Shown here: positions 1-10,955 of the stretch, in pieces
How the letters are laid out: each line of letters opens with the position of its first letter
How positions within the stretch are numbered: the first letter of the stretch is position 1
Origin: Cylicocyclus nassatus
Taxonomy: Eukaryota; Nematoda; Chromadorea; Rhabditida; Strongylidae
Direction of reading: 5' to 3'
Assembly: GCA_958299035.1 (NCBI GenBank)
Contig: CATQJL010000223.1
Location: 66,892,371 to 66,956,370 of the forward strand
DNA length: 64,000 nucleotides
Position numbers and translations under genes: made by a program
The notes under the pieces: generated by a model
Database searches by the model: none
Told to the model about the DNA's origin: nothing
The model's input: the letters and a program-made list of their open reading frames with translations, nothing else

Positions 1-438
1 TGCACTAGGATAATTAGAGTTGCTGATTATAACTGTAAAGTTTCCAACTTATTATGATGCTTCATTGAAGAGTTATGCCAGGTAAGAGGTAACGGCCTTT
101 TTTTCAATGTTCCTAAAAAGTGCGGTTACACCGTTTAGAAAGCTTCGTAATCTTGTGAATAGTTGAGTATTGAACTCAGCGTCCATAAAAACGCTATTAC
201 ACAAGTTTTCACAATTTTTTGAAAAATTTTGAAACGGCAGCTTTTTCCACATTGACACCATATGTTTCAAGTTTCTAACGTAATCCTACAGTAATGAAGA
301 GAGATGGGTGATTCGTTCCATAACGCAAATCTAAGTTTAAGCCAGCTCTACAAAAAGGTACTTGAAACGAGGCAAAAGACTTGTTGGGAAGAGAGATATT
401 AACGGTCAAACGTTCGATACATTTTTTGGGACACCCTG
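1..438 (-). mobile_element. Tc1-type non-autonomous element, truncated by window edge
   Basis: This is a diverged copy of the 679-bp element that interrupts the LINE at 45361-46039. It ends in the same terminal sequence GGGACACCCTG followed by TA. The stretch from about 1 to 290 is the reverse complement of 45520-45800, and 260-438 resembles the right arm. The left end lies outside the window. Short open frames here are repeat sequence, not genes. Confidence 0.75.
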
Positions 439-483
439 TACATAAGATGTTGCCGTTGCCGCTCACGCCAGGTGCAATTACAT

Positions 484-690
484 CCTTCGTGGGTTCAATA
501 CTACTAATGTAAAAATTCTCTTTCGCCTTTTCGTCATCTATGTTCGTCCTCTTTTGGAATAATGCACTCCACTATTCTCCCTCTGAGCAAACCCTTACGG
601 AAATGATAGAAAAAGTCCAGAGATCGTTCACTGCCAGAATTTTTGCCCGAGCTGGAATATTCCGATTGTCGTATAAATCTAGGCTCTCTA
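484..690 (+). pseudogene. LINE reverse transcriptase C-terminal fragment
   Basis: Translation in two frames gives segments resembling the region after the reverse transcriptase catalytic core of CR1/Jockey-type LINEs: a hydrophobic stretch like LFVIYVRPLLE, then a stop or frameshift, then IEKVQRSFTARIF. The LINE at 47.7-47.95 kb has the equivalent LFIMFVLPLIEYCGPVWSP and IESVQRTFTRVLYY. It is a short dead fragment with no usable frame. Confidence 0.55.
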
Positions 691-1033
691 TTCTAGCCAC
701 TACCACTCTTGCATTTAGATGAAAACCATGAAAGACCAAACCTTGTTCTCAACTCAGACAAATCACGGGGAACATCCAAAGGACAAACTAATTTGCGAAA
801 TTTCCCGAGAGCTTTTGATTTAGTACTGAGTTGGAAGAAGGCGAGAAAATGGGAATTTCCCGAGAAAAATGACGTCAACAGCAATAAAGTTAGGAATTTC
901 CCGAGAAAATCTTCGGAGATCTCTCTCATATGCAGTGCTTCCCGAGGCCCTAATATGAGGGAACTTCCTCAGAGCTGTATTTGATGAGGTCTCATGTTTT
1001 GCGTGTTTGGTGATGTAATAACGCCAACTGTCA
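691..1033. other. Unassigned intergenic sequence
   Basis: Overlapping open frames on both strands occur here, but I see no domain, splice pattern or repeat that supports a gene. Confidence 0.4.
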
Positions 1034-1602
1034 ACGTTTCTTTACCAGAAGCTTATTGACGAAAATTACTTAGCACAGGTCTTCTACTCCCTTTCTTTTA
1101 GTGAAGTGGAGAGTATGCCCAGCCTTCACTCGTCACGTGATGTTTCTGGGTAAGAATAAGAACTTAGATGGTTAAAGACTTTGTTCATGGACATCTGCAT
1201 TGTTCTACTCTATATATATATATATAAAACTCAAACACTGTACTGTGTTTGTTAGGATGTTTGTGGCTTATAGACTCCTTTGTATGTAAACCAAAGAGGC
1301 TGAATTTTGTTTCCCTATAAACAAGCCACGGCGCAAAAGATAGGCTACTTTTTTCGACAATTCGCTGGGTCCTTCTATCGATTTATTGATTTGTTGCACT
1401 CTCAGTAAGGGAATGAAGCTTATCAGCAGCTATTGCCGAACCATTACTACACTTATGTAAACAAGAGCAGTACGATCCATTGTGAACTTTCGTCATCAAA
1501 GCAAGGTCGAAAGCGTTCAGATATAGATCCTATATATTCTGTCTAAAACTGCGAGATGCATCTTTTGCGGTGCGAGGTAGTAGTGTTGGAACATACGTAC
1601 AT

Positions 1603-1652
1603 ACATACAGACATACAGACAGACAAACAGACATTCAGCTTTATATATAAGA
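1603..1652 (-). mobile_element. Helitron 5' end (minus strand)
   Basis: Read on the minus strand, this starts with TC followed by TTATATATAAAGCTGAATG and a run of TGTCTGT/TGTATG steps. It is the same 5' terminus as the complete Helitron copy at 35942-36240. A TA separates it from the Helitron 3' end at 1655. Confidence 0.6.
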
Positions 1653-1654
1653 TA

Positions 1655-1690
1655 CTAGCTATCGTACCCGGCCTTGCCCGAGATAACATC
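1655..1690 (-). mobile_element. Helitron 3' end (minus strand)
   Basis: Read on the minus strand, a GGGCAAGGCCGGGTACGA segment leads into CTAG followed by T. This matches the Helitron 3' rule (CTRR then host T) and resembles the 3' ends at 36240 and 50079. Only the terminus is recognisable. Confidence 0.55.
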
Positions 1691-2882
1691 ACTTAGGGTT
1701 CACTGTCTTTGGATATATATGACACTCAAAGCAGTAGTGTATCATTGAAGTTTGTTTGCAAAAATAAAAACAAAATGTACACTTTTACTCAACAGCATTG
1801 TCTCTCTTCTTTTTGAAACATGGAAGACGTGAAAAAACTTGAAGAGCAAGCATTGCGATATAGGTGGAAGAACGTTCGAATAATGTAGCTCCCATTGCTA
1901 TCCTGAGGATCATTTTTCCTAGTACTTCGCCGCTAATCGGTTATTCTGTTTTAACTCCCGCACTCTACCCTCCTCTCCCGTACTACGACAAAAGTAAGTG
2001 CTTCTTTGACTGTCCTTGCTTCACAGAGCGAATACCTTTATAGCCAAAGCAACGGCCATTCTACCACATTAAAGATATGTAATCCACAACTTGTGAGCCA
2101 TTTGGATAACAGATTAATGAAAAAAAAACTCAAGGACTTCAGTCAATAAACAAAATTATGATGTAAGCTTTCAGATTGAGAGTCACGCTCATGCGGCTGG
2201 AATTCATGCCGGAGGTCCAACGCTAGAGTGTGGCACGCAATTTGAGACAGCTTGTAACTTAGCGATTGGCTCACATATGCATCAAAAAAAGGCTTTGACT
2301 TGCGTTAACAACACTACTACCTCGCACCGCAAAAGATGCATCTCGCAGTTTTAGACAGAATATATAGGATCTATATCTGTACGCTTTCGACCTTGCTTTG
2401 ATGACGAAAGTTCACAATGGATCGTACTGCTCTTGTTTACATAAGTGTAGTAATTCGGCAATAGCTGCTGATAAGCTTCATTCCCTTACTGAGAGTGCAA
2501 CAAATCAATAAATCGATAGAAGGACCCAGCGAATTGTCGAAAAAAGTAGCCTATTTTGCGCCGTGGCTTGTTTATAGGGAAACAAAATTCAGCCTCTTTG
2601 GTTTACATACAAAGGAGTCTATAAGCCACAAACATCCTAACAAACACAGTACAGTGTTTGAGTTTTATATATATATATATAGATGTAGAACAATGCAGAT
2701 GTCCATGAACAAAGTCTTTAACCATCTAAGTTCTTATTCTTACCCAGAAACATCACGTGACGAGTGAAGGCTGGGCATACTCTCCACTTCACAAAAAGAA
2801 AGGGAGTAGAAGACCTGTGCTAAGTAATTTTCGTAAATAAGCTTCTGGTAAAGAAACTCGACACCAAATCAACTAATCCTAC

Positions 2883-3041
2883 AAGGCTTCTGCGCGTTGC
2901 TGTACTTATCTCGGTGGAGATGAACGGGACGTAAAAAAGACCGACCCAACGAAAAGATCCCTTTTTACGTCATTTTTTCGTCGTTTTTTCGTCGTCGTTT
3001 TCATCGCCACCGAGATAAGTACAGCAATGCGTAGAAGCCTT
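2883..3041. mobile_element. Small MITE with ~34-bp terminal inverted repeats
   Basis: The ends are AAGGCTTCTGCGCGTTGCTG and its near-complement CAGCAATGCGTAGAAGCCTT. The match extends through GTACTTATCTCGGTGG on each side. The interior is TTTTTCGTCG-type low complexity. Total length is 159 bp, with no coding capacity. Confidence 0.8.
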
Positions 3042-3319
3042 AAGAAAGTAGGACTAGTCTGTAGTTGCCTTATCTGTGTCGGAGATTGCCTTTAGGCCTA
3101 AGGCATACCTCACGCAATTCGGCCGGATCGCCACTATCACGCGGCTTGGCGATTCGCCAGATTTCTACAAATTTACCGTGCGCTCTTCTCGAACGCATAT
3201 TTGGGTAGCTTGTGTAAGTTGTTGCAAACGGATCAAGTTCTGACCAGAGCAGCGCATTAAGGACGATTTACGAAGAGTTGCTGTTATGCCAAATCGCGCA
3301 GCGACTGGAATTACGCGAG

Positions 3320-3900
3320 GCATGCCTTGGACCTTAGACGGATTTATAATTATAGATTCTGGATTGAAGTTTTGCAATCATATTGATCAGGCAATCAACA
3401 AAGCATTTTCAAGGTTATTTGCTATTTTTCGAAATGTACATACTGAAAACCCATTGATTCTCAAACGACTTTATAACGCTTTCGTTCTGTCTCACTTATA
3501 TTACTGTTCCGTGGTTTGGAGTCCTTTTCTCAAGAAAGACATGTGAAAGTTGGGAAAGGTTCAACAGACCTTCACTCGAATATTATATATGAGATGTCGA
3601 CGAAAACTCAGTTTTGTTGAAATGCTCATTTATGAGACTAAGCTCAAGTCCTTGGCAATGAAGAGTATAGACGGACATATCTGAATCTTGTCTTTCCCTT
3701 TCGAAATATCCGTAAAGAGCTTAGGCGAGGCGAGGAAAGATTGGATTTCCAGACTGACTAGTACAAATGGTGGGTTTAACATTTACTATTCGCGTATTCA
3801 AAAAAGCGTTTTCGTTTCGTATTCAGCAGTTTCTTTTATAGAATTCCGCGATGGCTTTATGCATTACCGTGTACTCTACAAGCTGAAGGTGTAGCTGCTT
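3320..3900 (+). pseudogene. LINE reverse transcriptase C-terminal remnant
   Basis: Residues such as INKAFSRLFAIFRNVHTENP, then LYNAFVLSHLYYCSVVWSPF and VQQTFTRILYMR, align by eye with the segment after the reverse transcriptase core of the CR1-like LINE at 47.68-47.95 kb. Stops and frame changes after 3545 show it is dead. No ORF1, endonuclease or catalytic core is present. Confidence 0.7.
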
Positions 3901-4011
3901 TCAAACGTAGAATTAATGCACTCAATTTTGTGAAATATTCTAAAAACAGTTAAATTTTCTTATTAATAGTTCAGTTTACTTCAGTTCAAGTGTTTCATGT
4001 TTACTCACATG

Positions 4012-4699
4012 TAAAAGAGCTGGAGTGGTAGTAATTTGGTCGAAACCAACAAATGATGTGATAGTTCAATCATGGTTACATCGTGGTAAGCATGATCATC
4101 TTTTCACGGCCACTCAGTTCAATCGGTCATACAAAATCATGAAACAAGCAAGTAACTAGCAGAAAACCATAACTGTTTCATGCTTGTTTCATTCTAAACC
4201 AAACTATGAGTTAAACAGCAGGTTAACACCATTGTTCACTTATCAGATAGAGTAATGAAAACAGCACTTCATTTCATGAGACGCAGACGTGAAACCACCG
4301 CATCATAGTTTAAAACGAAAAAGTACCCCCCGACCACTTTTTCGTTTAAAACAATGATGTGTTGGTTTTACAAGTTAAGAAGAGTGAGGGAGATCATTTT
4401 GCAACTTACTATGAGAAAGCTTGCTTGTTTACAGCTTAGATAAGAGGTTATGGGAAGATGCAAGGCTGGAACCGAACTGCAAATTTGGCAAAGTGCAATG
4501 AAGGCGGTCAAGCATGAGAATGATTGGAAGTTCGGTCCCCTTCAATGACTTTGATTTGCAAGATAGCATTTCGAGGTTTCCTACTGGTTAGTTCGTGGTT
4601 TCGTTGGGGAAATGATGTGAAGCTGCTGGTTAGCTGGTGTCATGAAAACACAGTTAACATGATGGTTTCCACCAAATTACTACCACTCCTGGCTTTTCT
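4012..4699. mobile_element. Fold-back element with central hairpin
   Basis: Outer inverted repeats contain GGAGTGGTAGTAATTTGGT on the left and its near-complement on the right. The centre (4308-4352) is a hairpin whose 17-nt arms (GTTTAAAACGAAAAAGT) match with one mismatch around ACCCCCCGACC-type loop sequence. The intervening arms are only partly complementary. It is non-coding. Confidence 0.6.
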
Positions 4700-5559
4700 G
4701 AAAATCAAACCTGATTGTTTTTTTTCAAACTGGACTGTGTGCCTCACGCATAAGGTCCTACAGCCTTACTCATGGATCTATACCAGTGCGTTCACTATCT
4801 GCTGCCTTCTTTCTCCATGGAAGCGATGTAAGAGAAAGCTCAAAGAGAATTTATTCCCGCCGGGATACGCATAGAATTAAGACCATCCGCTCTGGTGTCT
4901 TTCTCTTTTTTCGCTTGAGAGTGATAACTCGAGATTATTTACACCATGGTTGCAGCATAACCGTTCTTCCTTCGTTTATACCTACATCTATATACCCCTA
5001 TTGAGTGGGCTATAAATTTTATATTTGCAGTACAGTTTGATTTTTCGAAAAACCAGCGCTTACCGTTTGTCTAATCGTTTGTTTAGTCAAGACAACTTTG
5101 TTGAACTATTACGTTCGTTGGGCGCATCATCGAATGCATAAATAAATAAATAAATTTATCTGCGGAGAAGCCCTCTGTCAGATTCTAGAGTAGGATGCTC
5201 CTCATGACTAGGGGTCAGCAAGTCTTTTTTTGAAATTATCTCTTCAAGCCTATTAGGCGTAGTCCTAACAAATTGTCATGTAACACAGGTTAACTGCTGT
5301 TGAATGCGTCTGTAACGGACTGCTTCAAAGTCCAAGGCCACATACTGCTCGTATCTGCACGAAAACGCCATGTCAGTACTTTTTAACAATCTTCAAAGAA
5401 ATTGAGAAGAGCGGCATGGTGGCAATTGCGAAAGCTGCACGCGATGCTAACGGAGAGCGGTGCGTAGGGAACAGGGTCCGTCACGAGTCGATTACTGGGG
5501 TTGTTGAAAACAAAGTCCCTTGACTTTCGAAAATCTTGCAAGGTTCCCTTTAACCCTTA
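4700..5559. other. Unassigned sequence with an (AAAT)n run
   Basis: No gene is recognisable. An AAATAAATAAAT run at about 5138-5155 resembles the 3' tail of the LINE at 48.7 kb and may mark another LINE end, but no LINE coding sequence was seen next to it. Confidence 0.35.
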
Positions 5560-7381
5560 TCAGAAAGCGATCAATTTCTCTTTGTCATAACCTGTCATTA
5601 AGTAAAAATGAAATTTTGAAGGTTTTACATAGATTTCAAGCATATGCGTCAAAATAACTGACGCGAGAACAGTGGCAAATAGTTCAGAGAAGTGCGCGAA
5701 GCTATAAAAATCGCTCTATCGCTGTTTCTATTAGCGACAAAGAAGGTGACTTTGTAGTCATGCCGCAAATATTGAATAGAGAAATCGCAGAAATGCATCT
5801 CTCTGACATTACAATATATCAACGCTCTACTAAAAAGGATTACCAGATGCAATACAAAAAGCTGAATGAAGTTTGGGCTAGCGTAGCAAGATCAATAAGG
5901 TTAGATGAGGAAGTTATTAGCAGGCTAAAGCTAGACAATCCTGTTTGCCCAGTATTCGACCATCTGCTAAAACGCACAAAATAACACCGAGCAAGCTCTC
6001 CATGCCTGCTACTACTTTTAAGGTACTCCGATAATGAGCTGTGTTGGGACCCTCGAATAGCATGGTTTCTCAATAATTATGTAAATCAGTTGCTCCCGAA
6101 GGTTCCCTCGCATTTGACCAACACCCAGCAGTTTGTGAGAAGCTGCGGGATGTGAATATCAGTGAAAATAGTGTTATGTTATCGAGTCTTTCGATGTCAC
6201 AACACTATACACCAATATTCAGAATGATGCCGCGTTACAAGCACTCTGAGATGTTGGATACTCACTAACCATGGTGACCTTCGGTTTAAGCATAGCGTCC
6301 ACACTCGTTCTCATTAAAGAATGCCTGAACTGCAACATCTTCAAGTGGTCTGGGAACTACTATCCCAAGATCAGAGGACTGACGATGGGTCAGCGATTAG
6401 CCCCAGTCCTTGCGATCTGTTTCATAAGTAAGATTGAGCAACCAGTGTTGGCAAGCCTTCCATTGATGTACTGTCGATAAATCGATGACTGCTGCGCTAT
6501 AACGTCGACCCAGTCCGATGGACGAATGTTTCAGAATATTGGATCAGCAGTCCTAGTATATCAAGCTTACACGACAAACTCCAGACAATAGGTGGCTTTC
6601 CTTTTTGAATACCCAAATACGCTTGTCTGGTAACACCATTCGTATAAAGTGGTATCGAAAGGAAAGTTCGAAGAACATCATATTACATGCCAACTCAGCG
6701 CTTCCGAGTGCAGTAAAACGAGCTGTAGTTCGCAACATGTTCCGGACTGCCACGAGATGTACAGGTGAGCAGGAGCGCTCCGAATCCAGAGCCTTAGCTA
6801 CGCAGATAGCGCACAGTAGTGGCTACTGTCGCAACATACCTACCATAAGTCCTCGAAGTTTGCGAGCAACTGTCATCCACGTAAGAATCATAATAAAGTA
6901 CCCCTATGCATACCGTTTGTTTTCGATGAAATCAGCTCAGCAATTAAACAATGTGTAGTACGAGCACAACTTCAAGACGAAGTCATATTCGCAAACATTC
7001 CGAATGACAACATTAAGAAGCAGCTAGTTAGGAATAGATTGTATGATGTAGAGTATATTTCGGAAGACTGCATCGTTTGCACGCACGGGAAGATTGGCGA
7101 CTGCGCGAAGGTAGGGGTTTACCAACTAGAATGTGTTAGCTGTGGCGCACTATATATTAATGAATATAAAGATCATTCTGCTGGGCAACGCTCACTGTCG
7201 CCTCTACTTTGTGCGGCTACTGACTAACTCACTAACACCGCGGTGGAACATGGGTCAGTTTCTACTACATCAGCGTGTGACTCAGTATGTTGCCCTCGGG
7301 ACGAAATCCAGATTGACTGATGTTTGGGGATTGCGTTTGGCGGTCTTATCTCGCAGATGAATAACTGCAATCTACTTCAGA
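5560..7381 (+). pseudogene. Penelope-like retroelement, degenerate (RT + GIY-YIG)
   Basis: Pieces of a Penelope-like polyprotein appear in order but in shifting frames. First comes a region with KEGDFVVMPQ and LSDITIYQ (5735-5980). Next is FDVTTLYTNIQNDAALQAL (about 6190-6246). The reverse transcriptase motif GLTMGQRLAPVLA (6376-6414) is followed by a catalytic YxDD box reading YCR-stop-IDD near 6475. Then come WYRKESSKNIILHANSA and KRAVVRNMF (about 6640-6740). Last is a zinc-type and GIY-YIG-like region, CIVCTHGKIGDCAKVGVYQL with CGALYINEY (7070-7165). Penelope-like elements pair this reverse transcriptase with a GIY-YIG endonuclease to copy RNA into new sites. Multiple stops, the lost catalytic tyrosine codon and frameshifts mean it is inactive. 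A second, better preserved endonuclease end lies at 61512-61922 (minus). Confidence 0.85.
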
Positions 7382-7416
7382 CCTCCGAAGACGACGACTT
7401 TGTCGAAACGTAAGGT
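7382..7416 (+). ncRNA. Hammerhead-like ribozyme motif at PLE 3' end
   Basis: The order is ACCT, CCGAAGA, a GAC/GTC stem, GAAA, CGTA, AGGT. It fits a minimal hammerhead (stem I ACCT/AGGT, core CNGANGA, stem II, GAAA, almost no stem III). Position 4 of the core is C instead of U, so this copy is probably inactive. AATAAA follows at once. Penelope-like elements are known to carry hammerhead motifs. The assignment here is by inspection only. Confidence 0.45.
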
Positions 7417-7620
7417 CAATAAATGTTACCACTGTACTAACCTGGATCTGGCACAAGTAACATAGAACGAGTTACACAATAAATTCTTTGTTGAGAATGA
7501 AATGAACCAAGGATAGATAACGTGTTGTTAACGTGTTCGCTATAGCTCTCGTGCTGGTCATCCGAGATCTGAGCCTTCTGTTGACGACTGAGTGAAAAGA
7601 TTGCTGACTTTGACCTTCCA

Positions 7621-7655
7621 GGCTCTGAAGAAGGCGAAACCGCCGAAACGTCGGC
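7621..7655 (+). ncRNA. Second hammerhead-like motif
   Basis: The pattern is GGCT, CTGAAGA, A, GGCG-AAAC-CGCC stem, GAAA, CGTC, GGCC. Stem II is perfect and stem I pairs GGCT with GGCC using one wobble. It resembles the motifs at 7382 and 61165 and probably marks another Penelope end lying beside the first. An extra A between core and stem II departs from the textbook hammerhead. Confidence 0.45.
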
Positions 7656-8261
7656 CAAGAAAAGCTCATAACAATCTTGCCTCTTTGCTAAACACTATAA
7701 TATACGACTAAATAATATGACAAGACTAAAAGACAGCCGAACATGGAAAGAACCAAGGATAGACTATAAATAAATTATAAACATAAGGTTTCAAAGTACG
7801 ACTTCATTTTATCATATTACAAAATCATAGTGTCATACACATCTATGAGTCGATCGTCACTTCAGCATTATTGTATTACTAGTTGATTTTCCCGGTCCCC
7901 GGGTCAATGGTCACCCACACTGCTAGCCCCCCCCCCCTCTTATATGTTATGGATGACTTACCATGGAACCCGCTTCAAAACCGCATCCTCGTGATCCTGA
8001 GGTGAAAATGAGCTTCATCGTCCTCCTTTACATGACTATGGGAAAATGCTTGATTAAACATGACAAGTCCTCAAACCCTCAGAAAAACGCAGACAAATCA
8101 ATAAACTGATAGAAGGACCCAACGAATCGCTGCAAAAAATAGCCTATCATCTGCGCAGGGGTCGAAACATATGTGTGCAAAGTTCTAGCTGACTCGGTTG
8201 AGTGGCGCGCATTTCTATAACGCACATACCCTCCAAAATGACAATTTTCGAATTTGATATA
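7656..8261. other. Unassigned; includes small copy of the 1.0-2.9 kb repeat
   Basis: Around 8090-8160 the sequence matches the fold-back repeat near 2500 (AATCAATAAA, GATAGAAGGACCCA, TAGCCTAT). A C-rich run lies at about 7928. Nothing else is recognisable. Confidence 0.4.
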
Positions 8262-9162
8262 TTAGGTTGATTCATAATTACTGCACGTTTTCTATACTTC
8301 AACTTTCAGCCGAAATAATTCTTTTTTGAAAAGACATTTCTGGGCGCAATCAAAACTACTGTAAGCATCAAATCAGTGACTATAAAAGAAATACTTTTGC
8401 GTGACTGTATTTTTCATAAGAAAGATTTTCTGGCTTAAGATTGTCAACAACTTTTTTCAGAAGCCTCTACTTTGAGAGAGCATAACTTAGGTTAAAATAA
8501 AGTAGAGCAGACTTCGCTCATCGTGTAGCCGAGGGTCTCTTGAACGGTTATGACAAGCTTGGATTTTACGGAAAATATTTGAAAGAAAATATCGCGAAGA
8601 AATCGATACTCACTTTTTTCTGTCATCTCGGCGGGTTCAAAATTCGGTCATTTTTGATTATTTCATTTTCTCCGCTTAAAGTGAGAAATCCCTATCGCTT
8701 TTCTACCATCAAATGGACTAGGTCTACCCTTGCTGGCTAGTGAAAAGACCTGCAATCGCCTTTTGCTTGAAAGTTTTATATGGCGCGGAAGGGCCGCGAC
8801 GATCATTCAAGTTTGCAATCAAATTTCTCCGCTCAGAATTCATGAAGAACTTTGTTCAAATAGCATCTTGTAGCACAAAGTTTCCTAATCCTTAAACATA
8901 TTTTTTAAAATTAATCCGGCTACTCCTCATGGATTTGGGGCGAAAAGGGTGAAAGGCAAAAAATTTGTGATTTGGTCTCTTTTATTTAAAGGCTCAGAAC
9001 TTTGAAATGAACAGAGATATACGAAAGCGAAAAGCCATTCAAGAAACTAGAAAAAACGCTCTTTTAGATAGCATTAAAAGTTTTTAAGGGAATTGACTAC
9101 ACAAATACCAGCTCTTGGAAGAAGTAGTGAGAAAAACGTGCATTAATTATGAATCAACCTAA
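8262..9162. mobile_element. Mariner-type non-autonomous element
   Basis: Terminal inverted repeats begin TTAGGTTGATTCATAATTA and continue with CTGCACGTTTT or ATGCACGTTTTT. The element lies in TA-rich flanks, consistent with a TA target. It is 901 bp long with no transposase frame. A second copy starts at 63161 in the opposite relative orientation and runs off the window. Confidence 0.85.
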
Positions 9163-9865
9163 TATATAGATATGATACAAGAGCAGTGCATCACCTCTGC
9201 TTCGCAGAGGTTCGCACTAGTTTGCTATCTGTGTACCTTCATCGTGATCGCATAATAATGACTTTGAAACTGACCGCGCGATGCCGATCATCACGAGTGA
9301 ATTGTAAACAACCATTTCCAAAGCTTTTCCATGTAAAATCGGTAATTTTGGGAGAAAAAAGTCTCCCGCAGAAGAACGAATGCGATTTTGAATGGGTTAC
9401 TGAGATTGTTTTGGACTTTTATAGTCGCCATAAAGATAAAGCCACCTTAGGCTACATCTAATTCAAAAATCCTTTCAATTTTCAAGGTAAAAACTTGGCG
9501 TTTGCGCAGTTACACCTTTTTGGCGCCGATTTTGTGTAATAAAAGACTTTTTGCTCACATTGGTCAAAGTCAATGTTTTTCGGACTTACTTGTTGAACAA
9601 ATCCAAGACCTAGCGAAAAGTCCAATTATCGACCCATTTTGGCAAGCCAAAAGTCGCGTGGATCCACTTGACGCACAGTTTTCAATGGTTCCACTTTCTG
9701 GATCGGCTTATGCTTTTGCACGGTTTACCTACACTCTGATTGGGGGCCATGGCCAAAATTGTAGCGTAGAAACTTGGCTGCAACGCGTCTTATGAATTTC
9801 GTGACAGACACATATTCAGACAGACAAACAGACGTAAACAACCTTTAGCACGTTATTATTGAAGA
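9163..9865. other. No recognisable feature
   Basis: Open frames of 91 and 97 codons occur but show no domain or splice support. I see nothing else. Confidence 0.4.
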
Positions 9866-10342
9866 CATTGTCCAGGTCAACGGGGGGTTTTGGACGCCGC
9901 GCGGGAGCACGGCTCCTGACTAATGCAACTCAAGTCCGAATCAGAAAGGTGGATTAAGCGAGAAAATCACTCTGAAAAAAAAACGGAAAAAGGGGGCGGT
10001 CCGCCAATACCGTCCCCCTCCTGACTAGTGCAACTCAAGTCCGATCTAAAAAGGTGGTTCTGAAGCGAGAAAATCACTCCGAAAAAAAAGCGGAAGAAGG
10101 GGGCGGTCCGCCAATACCGTCCCCTTGACAAGTTTTGACGTGGTTTATACATTGGACATACAGCATTCGCCACGTCAAAACTTGTCAAGGAGGCGGGATT
10201 GGCGGACCGCTCCTTTTTTCCGAAGCGATTTTCTCGCTTCAGAATCCACTTTTTCGATCGGACTTGAACTGTTCCATTAGTCAGGAGCCGTACTCCCGCA
10301 ATGCGTCAAAATCCCACTACCCACCATTTGACTTGGACAATG
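9866..10342. mobile_element. Inverted-repeat element with tandem duplication in one arm
   Basis: Ends are CATTGTCCAGGTCAA on the left and its near-complement TTGACTTGGACAATG on the right. The arms meet at an almost perfect stem TGACAAGTTTTGACGTGG / CCACGTCAAAACTTGTCA with a 26-nt loop (about 10125-10186). The left arm contains a segment of about 111 bp twice in tandem (about 9911-10021 and 10022-10131), including GGGGGCGGTCCGCCAATACC. The right arm has it once. Confidence 0.75.
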
Positions 10343-10955
10343 CCTTTGAGTCATGATATTCAGTATGAACACTACTAAAACTGCAAGAAAATCACAGATA
10401 AGTACTATACAATTTATCGAAAAATAGTTACAGTATTATTAATAATAAAAAGCTAAATAAGGTAATCAAAAAATTTACAATAATAACAAATAAGTACAAA
10501 TAATACACGATTCTGGGTCTTGTTTCCTTACGAAGGAGTTCCGGGGAAGACCTAGAACTTATTTTATACTCCGTCTAGGGGAAGGGGCGAAACGGAGTGA
10601 CGTTGCTTGGTGTTCTCGCAAAATATTCTAAATCTCTTCAATTTTGGCTATGGTTACACTTGAAAAGTATTATCATTTCAATTTTATTTCTAGTTTATTA
10701 TACCGTAAAGAAGGGATCTCGAACTGAAAAAAACAAGGGGGAGCGGACTGCACAGGAGTTTGGCATTGGGGCGCGATATCTAACGAAACGATTCTGCAAA
10801 CAAAATGAAGACAAGAGACCGGAAAAGGGCAACGATATAAAAATGTCTCTCTACTTATAGATACTGTCTTGAGCCGTGAATCCACCCTTGACAAAAAAAA
10901 TCAAAAACTTATGCGAACTTACAGAAATGTATGCCGCCTACCACTTCAGTTTCAA
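10343..10955. other. No recognisable feature
   Basis: AT-rich sequence. An 87-codon open frame at 10597-10860 shows nothing I can tie to a family. Confidence 0.4.

Larger units (their letters stand above)
1034..2858. mobile_element. Long fold-back (inverted-repeat) element
   Basis: Two arms of about 550 bp (1034-1588 and about 2308-2858) are close reverse complements. They share CACGTGATGTTTCTGGGTAA, the (TA)n run and GTGCGAGGTAGTAGTGTT. The roughly 700-bp centre holds Helitron end sequence at 1603-1690 and no recognisable gene. A diverged fragment of the same repeat occurs near 8.1 kb, so it is a dispersed family. I could not define a target duplication. Confidence 0.8.
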
